A model generated the notes under the pieces. It made no database searches. It was not told the DNA's origin and worked only from the letters and a program-made list of their open reading frames with translations. Below, piece by piece: positions 34,752 to 42,181 of a stretch of DNA of 64,000 bases. Every line of letters starts with the position of its first letter. Positions within the stretch are counted from its first letter, which is position 1. Made by a program: the position numbers and the translations under genes. This DNA comes from UBA8529 sp964390565 (lineage in GTDB: Bacteria; Bacteroidota; Bacteroidia; Bacteroidales; Tenuifilaceae), in assembly GCA_964390565.1 (NCBI GenBank), contig CAYMII010000013.1:18262-82261 (forward strand), in the 5' to 3' direction.

Positions 34752-36392
34752 ATGAAAAAAAGCAAAATAATAACCTTCACCCTTGTAATAACCATAGCAA
34801 TTATGGCATGTACAAAACGTCAAAAAGTTGATTTAATTATAGCTAATGCTACAATTTATACAATAGATTCAACATTTAGTAAAGCCAATTGTATGGCCAT
34901 TGCAAACGGAAAGATTGTTGCATTAGGTAATAAGCAAGATATTGATGGAAAATATGAAGCCAATAAAAATATTGATGCCGAAGGGAAATTTATTTATCCC
35001 GGGTTCATTGATCCACATTGCCATTTTTTAGGCTATGGCACTACCTTAAGCAACGCTTCTCTTTCGGGAGCAAAAACATGGAGCGAAGTTGTTGACAGAT
35101 TAGTTGAACACGAAAAATCATTTCCATCCGAATGGGTTCAAGGCAGAGGTTGGAATCAAAATGAGTGGGATATTAAAGAATTTCCAACAAAAGATTTATT
35201 AGATAAGGCTTTCCCAAATAAACCTGTTTACATTGTACGTATCGATGGACATGCCGCTATTGCTAATAGCGTAGCCCTTAGGATGGCTAAGGTTGATGAG
35301 AAAACAAAGGTAAATGGTGGTGAACTAATTATAAAGAATGGGAAACTTACAGGTGTACTTGTCGATAATGCAATTGAATTGGTTAGAAAGATTATTCCAG
35401 AATTATCAGAATCAATAAAAGCAAAAGCACTTCAGAGGGCTCAAGAAAACTGCTTTGCAGTTGGTTTAACATCTGTTTCTGATGCTGGATTGGAACTAAA
35501 AGAGGTGCTATTAATTGACAGTCTGCAAAAATCAAATATCCTTAAAATGCGGGTTTACGCCATGTTAACCCCAACACAGGCAAATATCGACCATTTCGTT
35601 TCAAAAGGAGTTTACTCAACCGATTTTTTAACTGTTCGTTCCATTAAACTTTATGCCGATGGAGCTCTTGGGTCAAGAGGTGCTTTGCTTAAAAAGCATT
35701 ATTCCGATGCACCAAATACAAAAGGATTACTGGTTGAGCCAATTGAAAAATTGAGCGCTTATTGCGATTTAGCTTATAAATCAGGCTATCAGGTTAACAC
35801 GCATTGCATTGGCGATGAAGCGATTCAATTAACCCTCGACATGTATTCAAAACATCTAAAAGCTAAAAACGACTTGCGTTGGAGAATTGAGCATTCTCAG
35901 GTTGTTGATCCTTCTGATTTATCCAAGTATGGTGAATATAGCATTATCCCCTCAATTCAAACAACCCATGCTACTTCAGATATGACCTGGGCTGATGAGC
36001 GCTTAGGCGATAGGATAAAAAATGCATACGCTTATCAAGATTTGCTTAAGCAAAACGGTTGGCTACCAAACGGAAGCGATTTTCCAATCGAGAAAATTAA
36101 TCCTTTATACGGGTTTTATGCTGGCGTTGCCCGTAAAGACTTAAATGGCGAACCTAAAGAGGGATTCCAAATGGAAAATACATTAACTCGTGAGCAAGCA
36201 TTGCGAGCAATGACTATTTGGGCAGCAAAATCTAGTTTCGAGGAAAACCTTAAGGGAAGTCTCGAACCCGGGAAATGGGCTGATTTTGTTATACTCGATA
36301 CAGATCTAATGAATGCCAAAGAATCCGATTTGCCTAATTCAAAAGTAATTAGCACTTTTGTCGCCGGTGAAATTGTATATCAAAACAAATAG
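34752..36392 (+). CDS. Exported amidohydrolase family 3 lipoprotein
   Basis: A 546-residue metal-dependent hydrolase of the amidohydrolase superfamily (N-substituted formamide deformylase-like, YtcJ group). The signal MKKSKIITFTLVITIAIMAC ends at lipobox Cys20. The metal-binding motif is GFIDPHCHF; the ADGALGSRGALLKK, THCIGDEA and WRIEHSQVVDP segments and the C-terminal LEPGKWADFVILDTDL are characteristic. The substrate is probably an N-acyl or amide compound, but is not predictable. Its stop is 8 bases before the GNAT start, suggesting a two-gene operon. Confidence 0.9.
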   Translation: MKKSKIITFTLVITIAIMACTKRQKVDLIIANATIYTIDSTFSKANCMAIANGKIVALGNKQDIDGKYEANKNIDAEGKFIYPGFIDPHCHFLGYGTTLSNASLSGAKTWSEVVDRLVEHEKSFPSEWVQGRGWNQNEWDIKEFPTKDLLDKAFPNKPVYIVRIDGHAAIANSVALRMAKVDEKTKVNGGELIIKNGKLTGVLVDNAIELVRKIIPELSESIKAKALQRAQENCFAVGLTSVSDAGLELKEVLLIDSLQKSNILKMRVYAMLTPTQANIDHFVSKGVYSTDFLTVRSIKLYADGALGSRGALLKKHYSDAPNTKGLLVEPIEKLSAYCDLAYKSGYQVNTHCIGDEAIQLTLDMYSKHLKAKNDLRWRIEHSQVVDPSDLSKYGEYSIIPSIQTTHATSDMTWADERLGDRIKNAYAYQDLLKQNGWLPNGSDFPIEKINPLYGFYAGVARKDLNGEPKEGFQMENTLTREQALRAMTIWAAKSSFEENLKGSLEPGKWADFVILDTDLMNAKESDLPNSKVISTFVAGEIVYQNK

Positions 36393-36400
36393 AAAATTAT

Positions 36401-36871
36401 ATGGAAATCATCGTTGCCGATAAAACAAAGCTAATAGAAGTACTATATGTAATTCGGGAATGTTCGCAGCAACTTATCGAAAAAGGTGTAAAGTATTGGA
36501 ATAATAGCGTTGCCGATTATCACGAAATATCTAGCGATATTGCAAATCAAAATGTGTTTTTATTGGTTGTAAATAAAGTAACCATTGGAACCGTTACCAT
36601 AAAGCCCAACAAACAAAACCCAAATAAATACGATATCAGCCGATTAGCCATTTTCCCTCACTTCCAAAAACGTGGCTATGCTAGCGAAATCCTAAAGTTT
36701 GCCGAAAACTACTCAAAAGATAATGGCGCTAAAGCGCTTGTTGGCACAACCCCAATCGACGATGAAGCATTATCTCAACTACTTCAAGAAAATGGTTTTG
36801 TAAACCAAGGCGTTGATGGCGAGGTTCACGAAGAGTTTATCAGGATTAAGTTTGAGAAGCAATTAAACTAA
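36401..36871 (+). CDS. GNAT-family N-acetyltransferase
   Basis: A 156-residue cytoplasmic acetyltransferase. The acetyl-CoA-binding motif A is ISRLAIFPHFQKRGYASEIL (Q/R-x-x-G-x-A pattern). The start at 36401 gives MEIIVADKTKLIEVLYVIRE. It follows the amidohydrolase by 8 bases and is terminated at 36888-36926. Substrate unknown. Confidence 0.9.
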   Translation: MEIIVADKTKLIEVLYVIRECSQQLIEKGVKYWNNSVADYHEISSDIANQNVFLLVVNKVTIGTVTIKPNKQNPNKYDISRLAIFPHFQKRGYASEILKFAENYSKDNGAKALVGTTPIDDEALSQLLQENGFVNQGVDGEVHEEFIRIKFEKQLN

Positions 36872-36887
36872 CTCAATAAATAATAAA

Positions 36888-36926
36888 AAGAAAAGGAATG
36901 GTAATCCAACCATTCCATTTTCTTTT
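36888..36926 (+). terminator. Terminator after the GNAT gene
   Basis: A perfect GGAATGGT / ACCATTCC hairpin, flanked by an A-rich left side and TTTTCTTTT on the right. Confidence 0.75.
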
Positions 36927-37001
36927 AATAAAGACATAAATAACGTCAGCTCGATGTAAGAGTAACATGTTGGTTTTCAGCACTAAGCACTAACTGTCTT
37001 T

Positions 37002-37070
37002 TGTCATGCTGAGCGTAGCGAAGCATCTATATTACAAGCATTTAGATCCTTCGCTACGCTCAGGATGACA
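37002..37070. repeat. REP-like inverted repeat (TGTCAT-CTGAGCGTAGCGAAG type)
   Basis: Two 28-bp arms (37002-37029 and 37043-37070) with only two mismatches in inverted orientation, at positions 7 and 23 of the arm. The arm contains CTGAGCGTAGCGAAG. This type of element is common between genes in Bacteroidota genomes. It lies between a terminator and the 3' end of the convergent barrel gene, and would fold into a long hairpin on either strand. Confidence 0.8.
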
Positions 37071-37088
37071 TCTTATATCGAACTTGAG

Positions 37089-37628
37089 TTAAATATAAAA
37101 ATTCAACCCACCCCCAATAAAATGGTAAGTAGGATCATTCAATCCTATTTCGGCTTCGAAAATAAAGTTTAGATTTTTCCTGATACCAATTTCAACGCCT
37201 AAAGGCAGCCAAAGTAGTATGCGCGTTTTATCCTCATTAAAGTTGATGTCCGAATCGAGGCCAGTAAATATTCTAGTATCGTTGCGGATTGGAAAAGTGA
37301 TGTTAAACGTACCATCCAAACCAAAATCGCCAAACTGGTGTGCACCTACTGCAAACGACATACGGCGGGGTAATGCAAATTCAACATCTGCACCAAAGTA
37401 GTCTAACGGCCCAAGTACTCCAGCCTTAACAGACAAATCGATGCCCGATTTAATCCCAACACCTCCATGGAGAAACATGATAAACTCTGAGGTGCCATTT
37501 ACCATTACCCCTGGCTCAACACCAAGAGAAAATTTTCCAGGTTTAAGGGTTTGTCCTGTATTAAAAACTTGGCTAAAAGTAGAATCCGCAATAGCTAGTA
37601 ATGCTAGAATAATAAGAATTTTTTTCAT
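37089..37628 (-). CDS. Hypothetical outer-membrane beta-barrel protein
   Basis: A 179-residue protein with signal peptide MKKILIILALLAIADSTFSQ followed by repeated beta strands with Gly/Asp turns (GKFSLGVEPGVMVNGTSEFI, VGIKSGIDLSVKAGVLG) and a final strand HFIGGGLNFYI. Typical of small OM barrels of unknown function. Its own promoter (TTTG-N16-TACTTTTG) lies just upstream. Confidence 0.8.
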   Translation of the reverse strand: MKKILIILALLAIADSTFSQVFNTGQTLKPGKFSLGVEPGVMVNGTSEFIMFLHGGVGIKSGIDLSVKAGVLGPLDYFGADVEFALPRRMSFAVGAHQFGDFGLDGTFNITFPIRNDTRIFTGLDSDINFNEDKTRILLWLPLGVEIGIRKNLNFIFEAEIGLNDPTYHFIGGGLNFYI

Positions 37629-37656
37629 AATATATTTAAGGTTAATTAGTTTGAAA

Positions 37657-37684
37657 CAAAAGTAGCATGTTTTTTTAAATCAAA
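37657..37684 (-). promoter_or_regulatory. Promoter of the barrel gene (TTTG-N16-TACTTTTG)
   Basis: On the minus strand TTTG at 37684-37681 and TACTTTTG at 37664-37657 with a 16-base spacer (slightly short), 29 bases ahead of the start codon. Confidence 0.55.
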
Positions 37685-37717
37685 AAAGGAAACCCCGGGG
37701 AACCACTCCCGGGGTTA
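37683..37717 (-). terminator. Terminator hairpin after the tolC-like gene
   Basis: A perfect AACCCCGGG / CCCGGGGTT hairpin (37691-37716) with an 8-base loop, then T-rich TTTCCTTTTTTG on the minus strand. The sequence just before it on the minus strand (TTTAGTTATGGTTTGTTTTTA) resembles that before the hairpin at 30093-30117. Confidence 0.8.
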
Positions 37718-37757
37718 AAAACAAACCATAACTAAACCTACTAAATAATCCTATTTG

Positions 37758-39119
37758 TTATAGGGTTATAGGAATTCCTCGGTAGAAATCGAGTATTTTG
37801 AGTTTAAATAAATAAGAATATTTGGCATGTAACAAATCGCCTTGTGCTTTAATTAAGTTATTACGAGCAATTCCATAGTCGACAGCGTTTATCATCCCTA
37901 AGTTGAACTTTTCCTTACTTGTTTCATAAACTTCATTATACGATGCGGCCGATTCGCTCATGGATTGGAAACTGCTGTAACTTCCCTTAACATCAGCATA
38001 AGCTTGTTGGATTGTCTTTTTTAAACCTTTTTCAGCTTCGTCAACTGCATACTGCGCATCAAGTTTATCAATTTTGGCCTTGCTAATTCTTACGTAGTTC
38101 TGTAATCTGCCATAAATTGGAATATTGATTTGTATTGCGATAGACTTGCTAATATTGTCTTTTAGTTGCTCTTTGTAAGAATAATCAGGATATTTACTAA
38201 GCACCACTCCTGCTGAATTTGTTAACTCACCTTGATCAGTATAAAAAGAACCCATTTGATATTCAAGCGAAATACTTGGTAATGCTGCACCCAAAGCAAT
38301 TAAATACCTCTTTTCTGCACTTTTAAGATTATAACTAGCCTTTTTTAGGGAAGGAGTATTTAATAGAGCATCATCATAGTACTGCTTCAATCCTATTTGT
38401 AGAGTATCGGTTGGTATAATAATATTGTCGGAAAAAATCTCAAAACCATCAACTTCAGGTATTTCGAGCATTTGAGCCAATTCCAATGATGCCATTTCAA
38501 AAGTGTTTTGAGCATTTGTTAGCTGAACTTTCTCTGCAATAGCCTGAGATTTTATTTGCAAATATTCAGCATTCGATGATTTTCCAAGTTCATATTGTTT
38601 CTCCGAACTTATTACTTGTTTCTCTGAAACTTCAAGTCGACCCTTAGCAAGAATTAAATTCTCCTTAGCGTAAAGCACCTCTAAATATTTGGCTGCAACA
38701 TTTATCGAAATATTTCTTTTTAGCTCTTCTACGCTCTCAATTGATGCTAAAAGATCGAATTTAGTTTGAGCTAAATAATTCCATTTGTTTAATCCTTGAA
38801 AAATATCAAGGCTACCACCAATTCCGCCAGAACCTATTTGTGATTGCTTATTCGAGAACTTTCCTGTTAGACTGTTAAAAACGCTACCTTCCTGGAATTT
38901 GTGGCTGAATTGTCCTCCCAGTGATGGAGTAAAACTTGCAATTGCTCCAACCCTATCCTTTTTAAACTTTTCAGTTTGAAGAATTTCTCGTTTTAGTTGG
39001 ATATTATTTTGTAAAGCATAAGTAATACACTCCTCAAGCGTCCACTTTTTTTGAGCATAAAGAGGGGTTGTTAATACTAAAGCTAAGACAACAAACAAAT
39101 ATTTAATAATTCGATTCAT
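37758..39119 (-). CDS. TolC-family outer-membrane efflux protein
   Basis: A protein of about 453 residues with signal peptide MNRIIKYLFVVLALVLTTPLYAQ; the start at 39119 was chosen because 39167 would overlap the preceding gene and bury the signal. Two outer-membrane-efflux repeats are visible (N-terminal WTLEECITYALQNNIQLKRE, and the C-terminal KEKFNLGMINAVDYGIARNN). It forms the trimeric exit duct of tripartite exporters. It is the last gene of the operon that carries a periplasmic adaptor and an ABC ATPase, so it is their likely partner. Confidence 0.92.
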   Translation of the reverse strand: MNRIIKYLFVVLALVLTTPLYAQKKWTLEECITYALQNNIQLKREILQTEKFKKDRVGAIASFTPSLGGQFSHKFQEGSVFNSLTGKFSNKQSQIGSGGIGGSLDIFQGLNKWNYLAQTKFDLLASIESVEELKRNISINVAAKYLEVLYAKENLILAKGRLEVSEKQVISSEKQYELGKSSNAEYLQIKSQAIAEKVQLTNAQNTFEMASLELAQMLEIPEVDGFEIFSDNIIIPTDTLQIGLKQYYDDALLNTPSLKKASYNLKSAEKRYLIALGAALPSISLEYQMGSFYTDQGELTNSAGVVLSKYPDYSYKEQLKDNISKSIAIQINIPIYGRLQNYVRISKAKIDKLDAQYAVDEAEKGLKKTIQQAYADVKGSYSSFQSMSESAASYNEVYETSKEKFNLGMINAVDYGIARNNLIKAQGDLLHAKYSYLFKLKILDFYRGIPITL

Positions 39120-39156
39120 GACAAAAGATTTCAACTTTGATATTAAAAAACAGATC

Positions 39157-39525
39157 CTATAGCACATCTAACATCCCTTCTATCGCCTCTATGCTTTTAG
39201 AGTCAGATCCCACTTTTTTAGTTAGTGGTGCTACATTTTTTATATAATAATCGATAACACTAAAATTCGTTGTGTCGGGTTGCTCTTCGTATGAGAAAGT
39301 TAGGTTTAAACTTTCTATATTATACCTATTAGTTATTTCAATTTTAGGCAATAATTCTCCTTGCTCACCTGAATTTAGTGTGGGACTTTGTAGGTTAGTA
39401 TTATCCAAAACTTCTACCGCAGATTTTACTACCTTAGAATCGCTTGTTACAGGGTCTTTTGCATAGAGAAACCCAACATTAACTAGCAAAAAAGCTAGAG
39501 CAAACACAATTCGATGAATCCTCAT
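39157..39525 (-). CDS. Small exported protein of unknown function
   Basis: A protein of about 122 residues that I do not recognise. From the ATG at 39525 it has a signal peptide (MRIHRIVFALAFLLVNVGFL, cleavage near YAKD), then a polar region with IEITNRYNIESLNLTFSYEE and a helical end LTKKVGSDSKSIEAIEGMLD. A TTG at 39534 would add three residues and nearly touch the gene before. It sits between the small cytoplasmic-looking protein and the TolC gene in the same operon; a periplasmic role in the exporter is inference only. Confidence 0.7.
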   Translation of the reverse strand: MRIHRIVFALAFLLVNVGFLYAKDPVTSDSKVVKSAVEVLDNTNLQSPTLNSGEQGELLPKIEITNRYNIESLNLTFSYEEQPDTTNFSVIDYYIKNVAPLTKKVGSDSKSIEAIEGMLDVL

Positions 39526-39536
39526 AGTTGTCAAAT

Positions 39537-39839
39537 TTATTTACCATTTTTCTTTCGATAAAGCACTTGGATATGGGTTGCCCCAACCCTTGGTGTGAAA
39601 ATTTGTATCAATTCCCATCCACTATCATAATTTGCTAGGGAATTCCTAAGCTGTGTTATTTGCTCCAATGTTGCATGCTGAGTATCATCATCGTCAGAAC
39701 CAGTCTGAGCCGGATTAATACTCCAAGGAAAGGATTCTACTCTAAAGCTATAACTCATTTTCTTACCACCGATAGTTACTATAACATCGGCAATCTCATC
39801 TTCGCCAAGATTCGAAATCGGTATGCATATCTCTTTCAT
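39537..39839 (-). CDS. Small protein of unknown function in the export operon
   Basis: A 100-residue protein without signal peptide that I do not recognise. It has a beta-rich N-terminal half (IPISNLGEDEIADVIVTIGG, KKMSYSFRVESF), an acidic run (GSDDDDTQ), a helix (LEQITQLRNSLANYD) and C-terminal strands (WELIQIFTPRVGATHIQVLY). This looks like a compact alpha/beta domain. It follows the ABC ATPase by 94 bases and precedes a small exported protein by about 11, occupying the place where an ABC permease would be expected, but it is far too small and too polar to be one. Confidence 0.7.
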   Translation of the reverse strand: MKEICIPISNLGEDEIADVIVTIGGKKMSYSFRVESFPWSINPAQTGSDDDDTQHATLEQITQLRNSLANYDSGWELIQIFTPRVGATHIQVLYRKKNGK

Positions 39840-39933
39840 AGTAGTACCCTTTCCTTAGTTTATATTAATGTTTAATAAATTTTATAGGATAAAGAATAAT
39901 TTTTTATAAGATAACTTTTTGATTACTATCAAT

Positions 39934-40617
39934 TTAAACCATCTTCTTCACATTCTCGGTCACAATATGTCCGTCGAATAGTTGAACAATACGGTGAGCT
40001 TTTTCAGCATCTGTTGGTGAGTGCGTTACCATAACAACGGTTGTTCCTTCGCGGTTCAACTCACTTAACAACTCCATTACCTCTTCGCCGTTAGCTGAAT
40101 CGAGGTTACCTGTTGGCTCATCGGCAAGGATAAGCTTTGGATTTGCAACAACCGCACGTGCAATAGCAACCCTTTGCTGCTGACCACCTGATAGCTGTTG
40201 AGGGAAGTGGTTTTTACGATGCGAAATTTTCATGCGCTCTAAAACTGCCTCAACCTTTTTTCTTCTTTCTGATGAGGGAACATTCATGTAAAGTAAAGGA
40301 AGTTCAACGTTCTCGAATACGGTTAACTCATCGATAAGGTTAAAACTTTGGAATACAAATCCAATGTTCGCTTTACGAAGGTTAGTACGTTGTTTTTCCT
40401 TAAATTTTGATACCTCAGTACCATTGAAATAAAATTCGCCACCAGTTGGATTATCAAGCAAGCCAATAATATTCAATAGTGTAGATTTTCCACATCCAGA
40501 TGGACCCATAATTGCTACAAATTCGCCTGGTTTTACTTCGAGGTTCACGTTGTTTAACGCGGTGGTTTCAACCTCTTCGGTTCTAAAAACCTTAACTAAA
40601 TCTTGAGTCTTAATCAT
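39934..40617 (-). CDS. ABC transporter ATP-binding protein, MacB/LolD type
   Basis: A 227-residue ATPase of the FtsE/LolD/MacB branch. Walker A is GPSGCGKST (about 38-46), the Q-loop FVFQSFNLI, the signature LSGGQQQRVAIARAV, Walker B LILADEPTGNLDS, and the H-switch VMVTHS. It has no membrane domain. It follows the adaptor gene by 42 bases. A four-helix FtsX-like permease is normally encoded next to this ATPase; none is found in this operon, so the permease must be encoded elsewhere. Confidence 0.93.
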   Translation of the reverse strand: MIKTQDLVKVFRTEEVETTALNNVNLEVKPGEFVAIMGPSGCGKSTLLNIIGLLDNPTGGEFYFNGTEVSKFKEKQRTNLRKANIGFVFQSFNLIDELTVFENVELPLLYMNVPSSERRKKVEAVLERMKISHRKNHFPQQLSGGQQQRVAIARAVVANPKLILADEPTGNLDSANGEEVMELLSELNREGTTVVMVTHSPTDAEKAHRIVQLFDGHIVTENVKKMV

Positions 40618-40659
40618 TGTAGTAAAATTTAATGTTTTATAATTATATATTGTATTCTA

Positions 40660-41919
40660 TTATTTAGTAAGCAAAAGCTTATCAGCATTATTATAGTTAT
40701 CGTAACTCGATACAATCACCTTTTCGCCAGGATTTAACCCTTCAACAACTTCGTAGTAACGTGGATTCTGGCGATTTATTCGGATGTTTCGCTTAGTTGC
40801 AAAATCGCCTGAAGGATCAACCACATATACCCATTGTCCACCTGTGCTTTGGTAAAATCCGCCACGACTTAAAAGAACTGCCTTTTGTGATTCCCCTAAT
40901 TCAAGGTTAATGCGAGATGTTTGTCCAATTCGAATATTCTTAGGAACTGAATCGGTAAAGACCATATCAACGGTGAATCGTCCATTTCGAACCTCTGGAT
41001 AAATAGTTTTAATGGTCCCACTAAACATCTTACTCGAAAACTCACAATCGCCTGTCAAATTACGCACAATTCTGGAAATATAATGCTCATCAATATCAAC
41101 TTTAAGCATATACGAATCGAGAACGTTAATTGTACCCATGCGTGTTCCCATTCCAATTACCTGCCCAATCTCTAAATTTAATGATGCCAACTCACCACTA
41201 ACAGGAGCTCTGAACTCTAGCGTCTCTAAACGTTTTCTAACGATCTTAAGATTTTTTTGTAACCTCTCAGCGTCCTCCTCAAGGGTTATAATTTGAGTTA
41301 TACGTGATATAGAATCTTGAATCCAACTTTGACGGAAAAGTTTTAGCCTTTCAGTTGTTAGCTCCCATGCTTCCTTCGAACGCTCGAACTCATCCTTCGA
41401 GATATGATTTTGCTCAAAAAGAATTTTGTTATTCCTATAAACTCTTTCCTTATCCTTTAGGTCATAGGTGAGCTGAATTAACTGGCTACGCGTATCTAGC
41501 GTTTGACGCTCCATATTCAAGCGAGTTGAACGAAGTTCGTTAACCGTTCTCGATACGTTAGCCTCATTATTTGAGATATCTAAGATAAGGTTGGTATTAC
41601 TAAAACGTACTATTACATCGCCCTTTTTAAGTAAGCTACCCTCATCCATAACAATCTCCTCAACCCTACTCCCGCTTTCAGTTGCATCGAGATAAATTGT
41701 GCGAATTGGTGCAACAGTTCCAATTACTGTTATGTAATCTCTAAAAAGATCCTGAGTTACTTCCTCTACAGTAATTTTATCAACTTCAACATTTAACCTC
41801 GAACCTTTAGGTCCAAATGCAATGTAATACACAATAAATAAAACGAATAAAGAGGAAACCGAAATCCAAAGAATTTTTTTAAGAGTCCACTTCTTTTTTT
41901 GAATAATCTTATCCATCAC
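40660..41919 (-). CDS. Periplasmic adaptor (membrane-fusion) protein of a tripartite exporter
   Basis: A 419-residue HlyD/MacA-type adaptor. An N-terminal membrane anchor (about 13-33) leads to a split biotinyl-lipoyl domain (VEEIVMDEGSLLKKGDVIVRF, returning with ETLEFRAPVSGELASLNLEIGQVI). Between them is a long alpha-helical hairpin (about 100-220) that docks on TolC, then beta-barrel and membrane-proximal domains. It links an inner-membrane ABC transporter to the TolC duct. First gene of the operon; a divergent NtrC/HK pair lies upstream, with a weak sigma-54-type promoter about 30-45 bases before the start. Confidence 0.92.
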   Translation of the reverse strand: MMDKIIQKKKWTLKKILWISVSSLFVLFIVYYIAFGPKGSRLNVEVDKITVEEVTQDLFRDYITVIGTVAPIRTIYLDATESGSRVEEIVMDEGSLLKKGDVIVRFSNTNLILDISNNEANVSRTVNELRSTRLNMERQTLDTRSQLIQLTYDLKDKERVYRNNKILFEQNHISKDEFERSKEAWELTTERLKLFRQSWIQDSISRITQIITLEEDAERLQKNLKIVRKRLETLEFRAPVSGELASLNLEIGQVIGMGTRMGTINVLDSYMLKVDIDEHYISRIVRNLTGDCEFSSKMFSGTIKTIYPEVRNGRFTVDMVFTDSVPKNIRIGQTSRINLELGESQKAVLLSRGGFYQSTGGQWVYVVDPSGDFATKRNIRINRQNPRYYEVVEGLNPGEKVIVSSYDNYNNADKLLLTK

Positions 41920-41948
41920 AAAATATTTTCAAGTTCTTCTTCCTTTAA

Positions 41949-41963
41949 ACAGTTTGCATGCCA
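41949..41963 (-). promoter_or_regulatory. Weak sigma-54-type promoter candidate for the export operon
   Basis: On the minus strand TGGCATG-N4-CTGT places GG at -24 and G at -12 with the fixed sigma-54 spacing; the final C of the -12 GC is replaced by T. A start about 12 bases on would give an 18-base leader before the adaptor ATG. The gene upstream encodes an NtrC-type regulator, which makes the reading attractive but unproven. Confidence 0.4.
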
Positions 41964-42029
41964 TAAAATATTAAACGCTGATAATAAATATATTAACTTT
42001 AACATTTCGTTAACATTTCGTTTTATTGA

Positions 42030-42046
42030 TGTTCGATAATGCAACA
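42030..42046. promoter_or_regulatory. Operator-like palindrome 1 in the divergent intergenic region
   Basis: TGTTCGATAATGCAACA is an imperfect 17-bp palindrome (TGTT...AACA ends) sharing TGTTCGATA with the second site 22 bases on. It lies about 85 bases upstream of the sigma-54-type promoter candidate, at enhancer distance. Confidence 0.5.
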
Positions 42047-42051
42047 TTACC

Positions 42052-42067
42052 TGTTCGATATCGCACA
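42052..42067. promoter_or_regulatory. Operator-like palindrome 2 in the divergent intergenic region
   Basis: TGTTCGATATCGCACA is a 16-bp palindrome with one mismatched pair (TGTnCGATATCGnACA). Its start is exactly 22 bases, about two helical turns, from the first site, as expected for paired dimer binding by an NtrC-type regulator. Direct repeats of AACATTTCG at 42001 and 42012 lie next to it. Confidence 0.5.
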
Positions 42068-42181
42068 CATAGTTAAAAAGAGCTATACAACTGCCATATT
42101 ACCAATTTTTAATATATTTACAAAGGTATACGACTCATATTTCAAATTTTACAATTATCTATAATACAAATAATTAAAGCC

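Noticed and set aside
39537..39839. The small gene as a truncated ABC permease
   Set aside because: It has no membrane helix and is rich in polar and acidic residues, so it cannot be a permease remnant.
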